This document shows, one piece after another, positions 52,844-60,905 of a DNA stretch of 64,000 nt. The notes beneath the pieces are model-generated. The model was not told the origin of the DNA. It made no database searches and was given only the letters and a program-made list of their open reading frames with translations. Positions within the stretch are counted from its first letter, which is position 1; each line of letters begins with the position of its first letter. This stretch comes from Hymenobacter crusticola (GTDB taxonomy: Bacteria > Bacteroidota > Bacteroidia > Cytophagales > Hymenobacteraceae). The stretch spans positions 496,001-560,000 of the forward strand of contig NZ_MTSE01000001.1 of the NCBI RefSeq assembly GCF_002154225.1, in the 5' to 3' direction. A program made the position numbers and the translations under genes.

Positions 52844-53782
52844 GTGGATTACAAAGATTATTACAAAATATTGGGGCTTGATAAGTCAGCCACCAAAGAC
52901 CAGATCAAGAAAGCGTACCGCAAGCTCGCGCGCGAGTACCACCCCGATGTGAACCCGAACAATCCGGAGGCTGAGCAAAAGTTTAAGGAGGTAAATGAAG
53001 CGCACGAAGTACTGAGCGACGACGAAAAACGCCAGAAATACGACCAGTTGGGTGCCGATTGGCAGCGTTACCAACAAGCGGGCGGGCCAGGCCGTGGTCA
53101 AAGCGCTGGCGGCTTCGATTGGTCGCAGTACGCCCAGGGTAGCGCAGGCGGCTTTGGCGGATTTGGGGGCGAAGCAGGAGGCTTTGAGGGCGCTGACTTC
53201 TCCGATTTCTTCAGCTCTATCTTCGGCGGCATGGGTGGTGCTCGGGCCGGCGGCAGTACTCGCCCCGGCGCCGGGCAAGACTACCAAGCCGAGCTAGAGC
53301 TTACCTTGGAGGAAGCCTACAAAGGTGGTCCGCGCACCATCACGGTAAACGGCAAGAACCTGCGCCTAACGGTACAGCCGGGCGTAGAAGATGGTCAAAC
53401 AATTCGGCTGCGTGACCAGGGCGGACCAGGCCGCAACGGCGGGCCTAGTGGCTCGTTGTACATCACGTTTCGCATTTCTCCGGACCCACGCTACACGCGC
53501 ACGGGCAACGACCTCACGATGGATGTCCCAGTGAGCATCTATAAAGCGCTGTTGGGTGGCGAGCAAATCGTAGAAACGCTATCAGGTCCTGTAAAAATCA
53601 AGATCAAGCCCGAAACGCAAAACGGCACACGCCTACGCCTGCGCGGCAAGGGATTCCCCGTCTACAGACAGGCAGATCAATTTGGCGATTTGTACCTGCG
53701 TCTGAATTTGACGGTACCTCAGAACCTTAGCAACCAGGAAAAAGAACTGGTGCAACAACTAGCCGCTCTGCGCGGCGAATAG
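52844..53782 (+). CDS. cbpA: CbpA-type DnaJ (J domain plus two C-terminal domains, no zinc finger)
   Basis: 312 residues from a GTG start; [16 protein letters not shown] is the conserved J-domain beginning, so no extension is needed. J domain 1-68 with HPD at 33-35; Gly/Phe-rich region at about 75-150; two C-terminal substrate domains (about 155-305), ending in [30 protein letters not shown]. It lacks the four-Cys zinc finger of DnaJ, which defines the CbpA class. It stimulates the DnaK ATPase. A CbpM gene follows 43 nt later (from its ATG at 53826), supporting the CbpA assignment. Confidence 0.93.
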   Translation: MDYKDYYKILGLDKSATKDQIKKAYRKLAREYHPDVNPNNPEAEQKFKEVNEAHEVLSDDEKRQKYDQLGADWQRYQQAGGPGRGQSAGGFDWSQYAQGSAGGFGGFGGEAGGFEGADFSDFFSSIFGGMGGARAGGSTRPGAGQDYQAELELTLEEAYKGGPRTITVNGKNLRLTVQPGVEDGQTIRLRDQGGPGRNGGPSGSLYITFRISPDPRYTRTGNDLTMDVPVSIYKALLGGEQIVETLSGPVKIKIKPETQNGTRLRLRGKGFPVYRQADQFGDLYLRLNLTVPQNLSNQEKELVQQLAALRGE

Positions 53783-53825
53783 CCTACCCTTGGCGCCCAA
53801 ACCAGAAGCTTACCCCAAATCTGCT

Positions 53826-54161
53826 ATGGAAACGCACATCATCACGATCAGCTACCGCGACTGCGCGGCCACCTACGGTTTAAGCGAACAAGATCTGCGG
53901 GAGTTTGTGGACCTAGGTCTGCTTGGCGCTGCTGAAGCGCCCGATGCCATCCGCGACGAACCCGAACACCTTGCGCGGCTGGCGCGGCTGCACCACGACC
54001 TAGGTATCAACAAGGAAGGCATCGATATCATCTTGGCTATGCGCCGCCGGCTTCTGCACCTACAGCAAGCCCTATCGCTGCAAACTGCCCGTGCGGCCCA
54101 ACTAGAGCGGCACTTCCGAGAGGCCGGCCCTACCCTCGAAGCCGACGACTGGCTGTTCTGA
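53826..54161 (+). CDS. cbpM: CbpM-type chaperone modulator
   Basis: 111 residues from the ATG at 53826 (METHIITISYRDCAATYGLSEQDLREFVDLGLL); the upstream frame adds 12 residues and overlaps less naturally. The MerR-like helical fold of CbpM is visible: LARLARLHHDLGINKEGIDIILAMRRRLLHLQQAL. In E. coli CbpM binds the J domain of CbpA and blocks DnaK activation. The gene directly follows cbpA, the conserved arrangement. Confidence 0.88.
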   Translation: METHIITISYRDCAATYGLSEQDLREFVDLGLLGAAEAPDAIRDEPEHLARLARLHHDLGINKEGIDIILAMRRRLLHLQQALSLQTARAAQLERHFREAGPTLEADDWLF

Positions 54162-54199
54162 GGAGCCCTAGGTAGTCAAGACGCACTATCATTACTATC

Positions 54200-54940
54200 T
54201 TATACCCAATCGGCTGCTAGCGCCAGCAACGTTCCTACCAACGTAGCAGCTAGCTTAGGTAAGTTGAGGCGGTGTTCTGGGCTGGTTTCGAAGAGGATGG
54301 TAGTAGATACATGCAGAAAATTACCGGCTACCAAGCCAAGCAGCGCGGCATACCAACCGCCCTGTAGTAGTTCCGTCAGCACAACGTAGTTGCTTATGAT
54401 AATGCCAGCAGGAGCCGCTAACGCAAACAGCACTAAGTAAGGCAATGCCCGCTTAAAGCTTCCTAGGCGCAAGAGCAAGGCCGCCATTAGGGCGAAAGCG
54501 GCCGGAATGTGGTGCAACGCAATGCCCGTCAGAATGGCGTAGAAATTTTGCGTTGTCGAAGTTTCTAGTGCAGGCGTGCGCACCAAAATGCTGCCTTCCA
54601 AAAAAGAATGGATTACTAGCGAAAACAACAATAAGAACGGCACGTGGCCGGCGTGGTTGGTATGATGATGAATGTGCCCATGCTCAACACCTTGTGAGAA
54701 TACCTCTAGCAGTAGCTGCCCGAAGAATCCCGCCAAGATGAAATAGCCAATTCGATTGCCCTGCTGAGGCGAAAGCGTCAGGGCTTCCGGCAACAGGTGA
54801 ATAATGGTGAGCGTGAACAGATAAGCACCGCTAAAGGCGAGCAGGGGTTTCATCCATGTAGTGCGCGCCGTTGGCATTAGCCGAGTTAGCAAACCAGCCC
54901 CTAACACGGTGCAGAACAACAGCAAAACGGCAAACCACAT
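54200..54940 (-). CDS. ZIP-family metal transporter
   Basis: 246 residues with about seven to eight transmembrane segments. A histidine-rich loop (GVEHGHIHHHTNHAGH, about 83-98) lies between TM3 and TM4. HSFLEG and HHIPAAFAL are the metal-site motifs of TM4 and TM5. Likely imports Zn or other divalent metals across the inner membrane. Downstream on the minus strand of a lipoprotein pair with a heavy-metal-binding motif, possibly related functionally, separated by a hairpin. Confidence 0.9.
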   Translation of the reverse strand: MWFAVLLLFCTVLGAGLLTRLMPTARTTWMKPLLAFSGAYLFTLTIIHLLPEALTLSPQQGNRIGYFILAGFFGQLLLEVFSQGVEHGHIHHHTNHAGHVPFLLLFSLVIHSFLEGSILVRTPALETSTTQNFYAILTGIALHHIPAAFALMAALLLRLGSFKRALPYLVLFALAAPAGIIISNYVVLTELLQGGWYAALLGLVAGNFLHVSTTILFETSPEHRLNLPKLAATLVGTLLALAADWV

Positions 54941-54988
54941 GTACTTACTATTAAAAAATACTAGCTAGGTCATTTCCTAGCAAAAACA

Positions 54989-55054
54989 CAGACCATTACT
55001 TAATCTACTTTCATGCAACAATGTTACAGAAAAGAGGAATTAAGTAATGGTCTG
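54989..55054 (-). terminator. Hairpin ending the two-lipoprotein operon
   Basis: 16-bp perfect stem CAGACCATTACTTAAT with complement and a 34-nt loop containing AACA/TGTT. The right arm begins 5 nt past the stop of the heavy-metal-binding lipoprotein on the minus strand. Confidence 0.6.
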
Positions 55055-55058
55055 CGCT

Positions 55059-55334
55059 CTACAACGAATCGGGAGTAGCAGTAGCAGCGGCCGGCTTGTA
55101 ATCAGGATTCCGCTCTAGTTCCATGTTGCATACTGGGCATTTTCCTGGTTTGTCGCTGTCACTACCTTCGCACCCCATGGGGCACCGGTAAGCGGCCACT
55201 TGGCTGACCGGCGCCTGCGCAGTAGAAGTGGCTGCTTGGTCGGTGACTGCGGGCTTCGAATCGCAACCGACGAGCGCAACAGCCATCGTCAGCAGCAGCC
55301 CCACAATTGGTAGCTTCTTGGTACTCACTAGCAT
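55059..55334 (-). CDS. Lipoprotein with heavy-metal-binding motif
   Basis: 91 residues from the ATG at 55334; longer frames overlap the preceding gene. Signal MLVSTKKLPIVGLLLTMAVALVGC ends in a lipobox. The C-terminal YRCPMGCEGSDSDKPGKCPVCNMEL resembles the heavy-metal-binding domain CPM...PGxCPxCxM found in copper and cation export systems, with CxxxC changed to a Gly/Cys-containing spacing. Likely binds Cu or similar at the outer membrane. Second gene, 7 nt after the previous stop. Confidence 0.85.
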   Translation of the reverse strand: MLVSTKKLPIVGLLLTMAVALVGCDSKPAVTDQAATSTAQAPVSQVAAYRCPMGCEGSDSDKPGKCPVCNMELERNPDYKPAAATATPDSL

Positions 55335-55341
55335 TCCTGGC

Positions 55342-55707
55342 TTAGCGCTGTACCTCGTGGCCACCTTTGGTAGTGTCTTCTTGGCTAGGCTTGGCCTGTA
55401 CCTTGCGCGCATCTGTCTTGTCCTTGGAGTTCATCACTTCCTCAGCATTAGCGGAAGTAGCTTGTTCAGCTGAAGGCTTCGCCCGGCGGTCGAGGGTAGC
55501 GTGCGAGCTAATTGGCTCAGCAATAGCGCCGCCCTTAGCTTGGTTCGGATCAGCTTCCTTGTCGAAGTCTTCTTCCGTGCGAGTACCTGGCGCAATCATG
55601 TCTACCGAGACTTTTTTATCGGGGCGCCAATCGGAAGGTTCGCTGCTGCACGCGTTCAGTGCCAACGTAGCAAGAGCCAATCCTGAGAGCAGAAGGTTCT
55701 TAGTCAT
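55342..55707 (-). CDS. Hydrophilic lipoprotein, first gene of the pair
   Basis: 121 residues from the ATG at 55707; MTKNLLLSGLALATLALNAC is a lipoprotein signal. The mature part is charged, without recognisable domain (SSEPSDWRPDKKVSVDMIAPGTRTEEDFDKEAD). It is likely translated together with the metal-binding lipoprotein. Function unknown; perhaps a partner in metal handling by context only. Confidence 0.75.
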   Translation of the reverse strand: MTKNLLLSGLALATLALNACSSEPSDWRPDKKVSVDMIAPGTRTEEDFDKEADPNQAKGGAIAEPISSHATLDRRAKPSAEQATSANAEEVMNSKDKTDARKVQAKPSQEDTTKGGHEVQR

Positions 55708-55839
55708 TAGTGAAAATTGTTGAATGGTTAAGTTATTCAATGATTAGCAGTTGACTAGCAATGGCGACTCCCTTCTCAACGTAAGGCAGTCATGGACCCA
55801 TTCAACCAGTTAAGTGATACCGCCTAGCGAAGCTGAAAG

Positions 55840-56466
55840 TTACGCGGCGGTAGAATTCGAAGCTACCGCAATAACCGGCAACAAGTTCTTGCGACGCAAC
55901 ATCGAATCGAACAGCTTGATATCATTGGGCGAGTTGAAGATGCGAAGCGGCAAGTGTAGAAATACGGGTACGTCGAATGTCGTAGCAATCCAACGGCGCC
56001 ACCCAGCCAGATCAGCGGGCGCCTCACCCTGCTTCAGGTAGAGAACAAAGGCATCTGGTTCGCGCACCGCGCGGCCGATCATATCCCAGCTTAGGTTCAT
56101 GCCTTCGCGCTCATTACGACGTAGTAAGATCTGGCGCTGGTCTATTTCGTAGCTCAGGCGCTCAAACAGCGGTTTGCTCTGCTCCATCTGCGTTACGCCT
56201 GTCACTTGCGCCGACCGTAGCAGCACGAATAGCAGCACCAGTACCAAAGCGAGCAGTACCCACCACCATGAGTGCCAGATAAGGGCAGGCGCTAGGCCAA
56301 TGGCTAGGGGAATAAGGGCATACCACCATTCCTTGCGCCATACCTGGGCCATGGCCATGCGGGTATAGGTGTTAGTATCAAGCTGGTTTTTCTTGGTGCG
56401 GATAGCGAGCGGTGAGGGACCTTGCGCTTGACGAAATCCACGTTGGTTATTAGGGGGTTGCATCAT
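55840..56466 (-). CDS. YcxB-like membrane protein
   Basis: 208 residues. Two hydrophobic segments at about 49-64 and 67-85, then a soluble C-terminal domain with FERLSYEIDQRQILLRRNEREGMNLSWDMIGRAVREPDAFVLYL, the layout of the YcxB-like C-terminal domain. Function unknown. A short basic N-terminus (RTKKNQLDTNTYTRMAMAQVWR) faces the cytoplasm by the positive-inside rule. Stands alone. Confidence 0.8.
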   Translation of the reverse strand: MMQPPNNQRGFRQAQGPSPLAIRTKKNQLDTNTYTRMAMAQVWRKEWWYALIPLAIGLAPALIWHSWWWVLLALVLVLLFVLLRSAQVTGVTQMEQSKPLFERLSYEIDQRQILLRRNEREGMNLSWDMIGRAVREPDAFVLYLKQGEAPADLAGWRRWIATTFDVPVFLHLPLRIFNSPNDIKLFDSMLRRKNLLPVIAVASNSTAA

Positions 56467-56599
56467 AAGATGATGTGCTGATTTCTTGTGCTGGTTTGCT
56501 AATGGAGTAATGAACTAAGGGAGAGATGCTGCGCGTGCGTACTTCTTTGCTTAGGAAAAAGCAACAACCAGCTTAGGCGCACTCCTGTCACTCAACACC

Positions 56600-57460
56600 T
56601 TAGAATGCTTTCAAGCTTAAGTCCATGATACCGGCCGAGTGCGTGAGCGCACCAACCGAGATGTAGTCTACGCCGCTAGCGGCAACCGCGGCAATGGTTT
56701 GCTCCGTGATGCCACCCGATGCTTCCGTTGGATAACGCCCGTCAATGAGCGTCACCGCCTCACGCATCAACTCCGGCGACATATTATCGAGCATAATTCG
56801 GTCGACATTACCCGTTTCGAGCACTTGTTGTACTTCCGCCAAGGTGCGCGTTTCGATGACAATCGGTAACTGCCGACCAGTGCGGGCTAGGTATGCTTGC
56901 GTAGCCTCAATAGCCGCTTGGATACCACCGGCATAGTCGACGTGGTTATCCTTGAGCATGATCATATCAAACAACCCATACCGGTGGTTTACCCCCCCGC
57001 CAATGAGCACTGCCCACTTCTCACACACCCGAAAGTTGGGGGTCGTTTTACGAGTATCGAGCAGCTTGGCTTTTGTGCCCACCAATAAGCTCGTAAGGTA
57101 AGCGGTATGCGTGGCGATGCCGCTCATGCGCTGCATGCAGTTGAGCACCAAGCGCTCGGCCGTCAGAATGCTGCGGGCGGGGCCTTCTACGGTGAAAGCC
57201 ACGTCTCCGTACTTTACGGACGCGCCATCGGTGAGTCGCAAGTCTATAACTAAGCTAGCATCTGCCTCCCGGAAGATCAGCTGCGCTAGCTCTACACCGG
57301 CTAATACTCCTTCGCCTTTCACCAGCAATTTGGCCCGGTTACGCGCTTCCGCCGGGATGGCAGCCAAGGATGAATGGTCGCCATCACCTACATCTTCGGC
57401 CAAGGCCGTACGGATGAAAGTAGAAATAGCTTCTGAGGTAAGATAAGAAGTATTTTGCAC
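56600..57460 (-). CDS. nadC: Nicotinate-nucleotide pyrophosphorylase (carboxylating)
   Basis: 286 residues, the usual length. Converts quinolinate and PRPP to nicotinate mononucleotide in NAD synthesis. LAEDVGDGDHSS at the N-terminus, RTKTTPNFR region as DTRKTTPNFR, LIGGGVNHRYGLFDMIMLKDNH (substrate-binding Lys), IVIETRTLAEV and EASGGIT with the terminal GVDYISVGALTHS. The start is GTG, inside a 17-nt palindrome; the first residues match the family so I keep it. nadA and nadB are not in the window. Confidence 0.95.
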   Translation of the reverse strand: MQNTSYLTSEAISTFIRTALAEDVGDGDHSSLAAIPAEARNRAKLLVKGEGVLAGVELAQLIFREADASLVIDLRLTDGASVKYGDVAFTVEGPARSILTAERLVLNCMQRMSGIATHTAYLTSLLVGTKAKLLDTRKTTPNFRVCEKWAVLIGGGVNHRYGLFDMIMLKDNHVDYAGGIQAAIEATQAYLARTGRQLPIVIETRTLAEVQQVLETGNVDRIMLDNMSPELMREAVTLIDGRYPTEASGGITEQTIAAVAASGVDYISVGALTHSAGIMDLSLKAF

Positions 57461-57469
57461 GGTGCAAAA
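57453..57469 (-). promoter_or_regulatory. Palindrome across the nadC start codon
   Basis: TTTTGCAC-G-GTGCAAAA on the + strand, perfectly symmetrical, and the GTG start codon of nadC falls in its left arm region. It could be an operator for a NAD repressor or a hairpin hiding the start. No intrinsic evidence separates these. Confidence 0.5.
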
Positions 57470-57470
57470 A

Positions 57471-57508
57471 TAGAAAAAGGCCCCGACTTACGCCGGGGCC
57501 TTTTTCTA
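57471..57508 (-). terminator. Intrinsic terminator of the DUF4783 gene, just upstream of nadC
   Basis: 15-bp perfect stem (57471-57485 with 57494-57508), loop 8 nt, with T-run as part of the distal arm. On the minus strand it ends the DUF4783 gene and lies immediately before the nadC start. Confidence 0.85.
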
Positions 57509-57597
57509 TAATATGAGTTGGAAAGTAATACTGAGCGATTCGCAGCTATTCGGATAACAAATACTTCTCAATCAAGCCGCTAAACGCCGCTTATAAA

Positions 57598-58002
57598 TCA
57601 CTCTTGGCCTTTCGTAAAGTCAATTCCATCGACAACTAACGTCCCATGGTCTTGTTTCATCTTCACGTACACGTCGTAGGTTCCGCTTTTACCGCTGTAT
57701 TTACCAACAGCCAAACGGGTTCCTCCGTCACCATTTACGTAGTGATTGAAAACAAAACCAGTCGGTGGATTTTTAGAGAAGAAGTCTTTCATCACGAATT
57801 CAGCTTGTGTGGCGCTGTAGCTTTGCTTATCGCCATCGAAGCCTAGCTCAACGGAGGAGCCAAAATACTGAGCCAAATCTTTGGACGAACCGCTACGAAT
57901 AGCGCCGCCAACGGGTACGAAGGCCTCGCCTTGGGCCTGTACCACGACAGACAGAAGCATCAGCCACGCTAAAACGAGGGTTTGTAAAAGGGTAGGTTTC
58001 AT
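57598..58002 (-). CDS. DUF4783 secreted protein
   Basis: 134 residues: signal peptide MKPTLLQTLVLAWLMLLSVVVQAQ, then the DUF4783 core (IRSGSSKDLAQYFGSSVELGFDGDKQSYSATQAEFVMKDFFSKNPPTGFVFNHYVNG ... GTYDVYVKMKQDHGTLVVDGIDF). A small NTF2-like exported protein of unknown role, common in Bacteroidota. Upstream of nadC but separated by a terminator. Confidence 0.92.
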   Translation of the reverse strand: MKPTLLQTLVLAWLMLLSVVVQAQGEAFVPVGGAIRSGSSKDLAQYFGSSVELGFDGDKQSYSATQAEFVMKDFFSKNPPTGFVFNHYVNGDGGTRLAVGKYSGKSGTYDVYVKMKQDHGTLVVDGIDFTKGQE

Positions 58003-58143
58003 ACTAGAGTAAAGAATGCGTCATATCATTTGCTAAAATTATGCCAACTACCTATTATAAAAAAAGGTTACCACTCAATTTATTCTACTTTAAGTTATAA
58101 TAAACGTAATTGGGCTGAATGTAGTCATTACAGGCTTTGCGCC

Positions 58144-58151
58144 TATCTTTG
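58144..58151 (+). promoter_or_regulatory. -7 box of gpmI
   Basis: TATCTTTG ends 5 nt before the gpmI ATG. With a start a few bases later the message would have almost no leader. No well-spaced -33 TTG. Confidence 0.45.
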
Positions 58152-58156
58152 CGACC

Positions 58157-59710
58157 ATGAACAAACAGGTACTGCTGGTGATTTTGGATGGCTGGGGCCT
58201 CGGACAGAACCAGGAAATTTCAGCTATTGCGCACGCTAAAACGCCTTTTTTCAATTCGCTTCTTCAGCGGTTTCCGCACAGCCGGTTGCAGGCTTCGGGC
58301 GAAGCCGTCGGCTTGCCAGAAGGCCAAATGGGTAACTCCGAAGTTGGCCACATGAATATTGGCGCGGGTCGGGTCGTATACCAAGACTTGGTGCGCATCA
58401 ATAAAGCCATCCGGGAGCGGAAGCTAGGTACGATGCCGGCGCTGACGAAAGCCTTCGAGTATGCCAAGGCCAACGGCAAAACGCTGCACCTGATGGGCTT
58501 GCTCTCCGATGGTGGCGTGCACTCCCACATCGACCACCTGAAAGCCTTGTGCACCCTAGCGCACGACGCCGAGGTGCACAAAGTGTTCATTCATGCCTTC
58601 ACCGACGGGCGCGATACTGACCCTAAGGGAGGTGTGGGCTACGTAAATGATTTAGAAAAGCACTTGGAGCGCAACGGGGGCAAAATTGCCTCTATCGTCG
58701 GCCGTTACTACGCCATGGACCGCGACAACCGCTGGGAACGGGTGAAAGTAGCCTACGACTTGCTGGTGAACGGCAAGGGCACACCTTCGCAGAACCTGAT
58801 TCAGTCGATGCTCGACTCCTATAAAGAAGGAGTAACCGACGAATTCATGCAACCCATCGTGAAGGTGGGCGCTGATGGGCAGCCGCTCGCTACCATTCAG
58901 GAAGGGGACGTGGTGCTTTGCTTTAACTTCCGTACCGACCGCGGCCGGGAGATTACGCAGGCCCTAACCCAGCAGGATTTTCATGCATTCCAGATGCATC
59001 GCCTGAACCTGCACTACCTGACGATGACCAACTACGACGCTACTTTCGCGGGCGTCACTCCCATCTTCGACAAAGACAACCTCGGCAATACCCTAGGTGA
59101 AGTACTGGCGGCTAATCACAAGACGCAGATTCGCATTGCCGAAACGGAGAAATATCCGCACGTCACGTTCTTTTTCTCGGGCGGCCGCGAAAATGAGTTT
59201 GAAGGTGAAAAACGCCTCATGCGAGCTTCGCCCAAAGTGGCCACCTACGACCTTCAACCCGAGATGAGCGCTCATGAGCTGCGCGATGCTTTGGTGCCGG
59301 AGCTACAGCAGAAGTCTGCGGACTTTGTTGTGCTGAACTTTGCCAACCCCGATATGGTAGGTCACACGGGCGTGTTTGAGGCAGTAGTGAAGGCTGTAGA
59401 AGCAACCGATGCATGCGCCAAAGACGTGGTAGAAGCGGCGCTAGCTAGCGACTACGCCTGCATCATTATTGCCGACCACGGTAACGCCGATGTGATGATT
59501 AATCCGGATGGCTCGCCCAACACGGCTCACTCAACGAACTTGGTGCCCTGCATCTTGGCCGACAACAATTACCAAGGCACCCTAGCCGACGGAAAGCTAG
59601 GCGACATCGCTCCGACTGTACTTGCCTTAATGGGTATTCCTCAGCCGGCCGAGATGAACGGCCAGTCGCTGCTACAGCCAGCGCCCCAAACGCAACCAGC
59701 TAATGCGTAA
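58157..59710 (+). CDS. gpmI: Phosphoglycerate mutase, 2,3-bisphosphoglycerate-independent
   Basis: 517 residues. Interconverts 3- and 2-phosphoglycerate in glycolysis, Mn-dependent. N-terminal LVILDGWGLG with metal-binding Asp11; nucleophile Ser61 in MGNSEVGHMNIGAGR; FTDGRDTDPKGG; C-terminal NFANPDMVGHTGVFEA, IIADHGNADVM and GSPNTAHSTNLVP metal ligands. All key residues are present. Its end overlaps the next gene by 8 nt (ATGCGTAA), so the two are translationally coupled. A promoter box lies directly before the ATG. Confidence 0.97.
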   Translation: MNKQVLLVILDGWGLGQNQEISAIAHAKTPFFNSLLQRFPHSRLQASGEAVGLPEGQMGNSEVGHMNIGAGRVVYQDLVRINKAIRERKLGTMPALTKAFEYAKANGKTLHLMGLLSDGGVHSHIDHLKALCTLAHDAEVHKVFIHAFTDGRDTDPKGGVGYVNDLEKHLERNGGKIASIVGRYYAMDRDNRWERVKVAYDLLVNGKGTPSQNLIQSMLDSYKEGVTDEFMQPIVKVGADGQPLATIQEGDVVLCFNFRTDRGREITQALTQQDFHAFQMHRLNLHYLTMTNYDATFAGVTPIFDKDNLGNTLGEVLAANHKTQIRIAETEKYPHVTFFFSGGRENEFEGEKRLMRASPKVATYDLQPEMSAHELRDALVPELQQKSADFVVLNFANPDMVGHTGVFEAVVKAVEATDACAKDVVEAALASDYACIIIADHGNADVMINPDGSPNTAHSTNLVPCILADNNYQGTLADGKLGDIAPTVLALMGIPQPAEMNGQSLLQPAPQTQPANA

Positions 59711-60284
59711 CGAGTGGCTGTTCGGTCTGCTAGCACTCGTTGGTACCGCCTGCGATTCTAGCAGTGGCAACAATAGCCAAGCAGCACCGGCGCGCAAACC
59801 GCTTTACTTCGACCTAAAAGGCTTCTTGGATGCACAAGCTTCCTTGCTGAACCGGCGCAATCCGGTAGTAGTGAAGCTTGTGCAGCTTCGAGATGGGCAC
59901 GAAGAAACCGCACAAGTCTCTCATACTAACTGGAACAAAGAGTTACAGCTTTTCTACCAAGCGGATATCAACAAAGCAGCTTTGCGGGGCACCTATACTA
60001 TTGAGCCGCCTATACCTGCTACCGACGGTTTGCAACAGCAAACGTACCGTCGCAAGCCGGGCATTGAGAATGCTGTAGAAAGTATGACAGTAGTGTCAGG
60101 CCCACAAGGAATTCGCGAAGTCAGAGCTAGGCTTAGCCAAGATAACGCACTGTTCTTCTCACGCAAAGAGCTACTGCTGCGCGCTAACAATGGAGTATTA
60201 AACAACTACCAAGTAAACGGTGTGCAAAAGCTCATTCTATTTGATACGCTGCGCTACTCCGCCGTTGTGCGGGTGCAGTTGTAG
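59703..60284 (+). CDS. Lipoprotein coupled to gpmI
   Basis: 193 residues. Lipoprotein signal MRNEWLFGLLALVGTAC. No named family; the mature part (PLYFDLKGFLDAQASLLNRRNPVVVKLVQLRDGHEE ... GPQGIREVRARLSQDNALFFSRKELLLR) is beta-rich and looks like small outer-membrane lipoproteins of Bacteroidota. The ATG overlaps the gpmI stop, which suggests coupled translation, but a functional link is unclear. Confidence 0.8.
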   Translation: MRNEWLFGLLALVGTACDSSSGNNSQAAPARKPLYFDLKGFLDAQASLLNRRNPVVVKLVQLRDGHEETAQVSHTNWNKELQLFYQADINKAALRGTYTIEPPIPATDGLQQQTYRRKPGIENAVESMTVVSGPQGIREVRARLSQDNALFFSRKELLLRANNGVLNNYQVNGVQKLILFDTLRYSAVVRVQL

Positions 60285-60396
60285 CTCGAATTCTGACTGT
60301 AGCGCGAAGCTTCAACTCCGCGTATTCGTCAACTAATTGATACCTAGGTCGTGTCAGTGTCGTCGTTCAACAACACGCGAAACGAGATGCTTCACG

Positions 60397-60822
60397 TTAC
60401 TGCTGTCCCATCAGCGTAGCCACTACCCAACGCCGACCGCCATGGTTGCGGTGCTCTCCTAGGTACACGCCCTGCCATGTGCCAAGCGCGAGTTGCCCAT
60501 TGGTAATAGGGATGGTCACGGACGTACCAAGCATAGCTGCTTTCAGATGTGCAGGCATATCATCGGGCCCCTCCGAGTTGTGACGGAAATACGGGGCGTT
60601 TTCGGGAGCAGTACGGTTGAAAAACTCCTCGAAATCATGGCGCACCGTGGGGTCGGCATTCTCATTGATGCTCAAGCTAGCCGACGTATGCTGAATAAAA
60701 AAGTGCGCGGTACCTATCTTGATCTGTTCCAACTCAGGTAGTTCGGCGGCGAGCAAATCGGTGATGAGGTGAAAGCCACGGCGCACCGCCGGCAAGCGCA
60801 ATCTTTTCTGGAGCCAAACCAT
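60397..60822 (-). CDS. YjbQ-family protein (secondary thiamine-phosphate synthase-like)
   Basis: 141 residues. GTAHFFIQHTSASLSINENADPTVRHDFEEFFNR and GPDDMPAHLKAAMLGTSVTIPITNGQLALGTWQGVYLGEHRNHGGRR are the hallmark segments of YjbQ/UPF0047. Members form trimers with a metal site; a thiamine-phosphate synthase activity has been shown for E. coli YjbQ. Normal length. Convergent with the gpmI-coupled lipoprotein. Confidence 0.93.
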   Translation of the reverse strand: MVWLQKRLRLPAVRRGFHLITDLLAAELPELEQIKIGTAHFFIQHTSASLSINENADPTVRHDFEEFFNRTAPENAPYFRHNSEGPDDMPAHLKAAMLGTSVTIPITNGQLALGTWQGVYLGEHRNHGGRRWVVATLMGQQ

Positions 60823-60905
60823 AAAGGAGTAACTGAGTAGCTGTGTGACTGAGTAAGGCCGTTCTCGAACTCCCTGCTCAGTTATTCCCTTACTCCGTTA
60901 CGCTT

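Noticed and set aside
57453-57469. Reading the nadC palindrome as a terminator
   Set aside because: It overlaps the start codon and has its own flanking terminator for the upstream gene.
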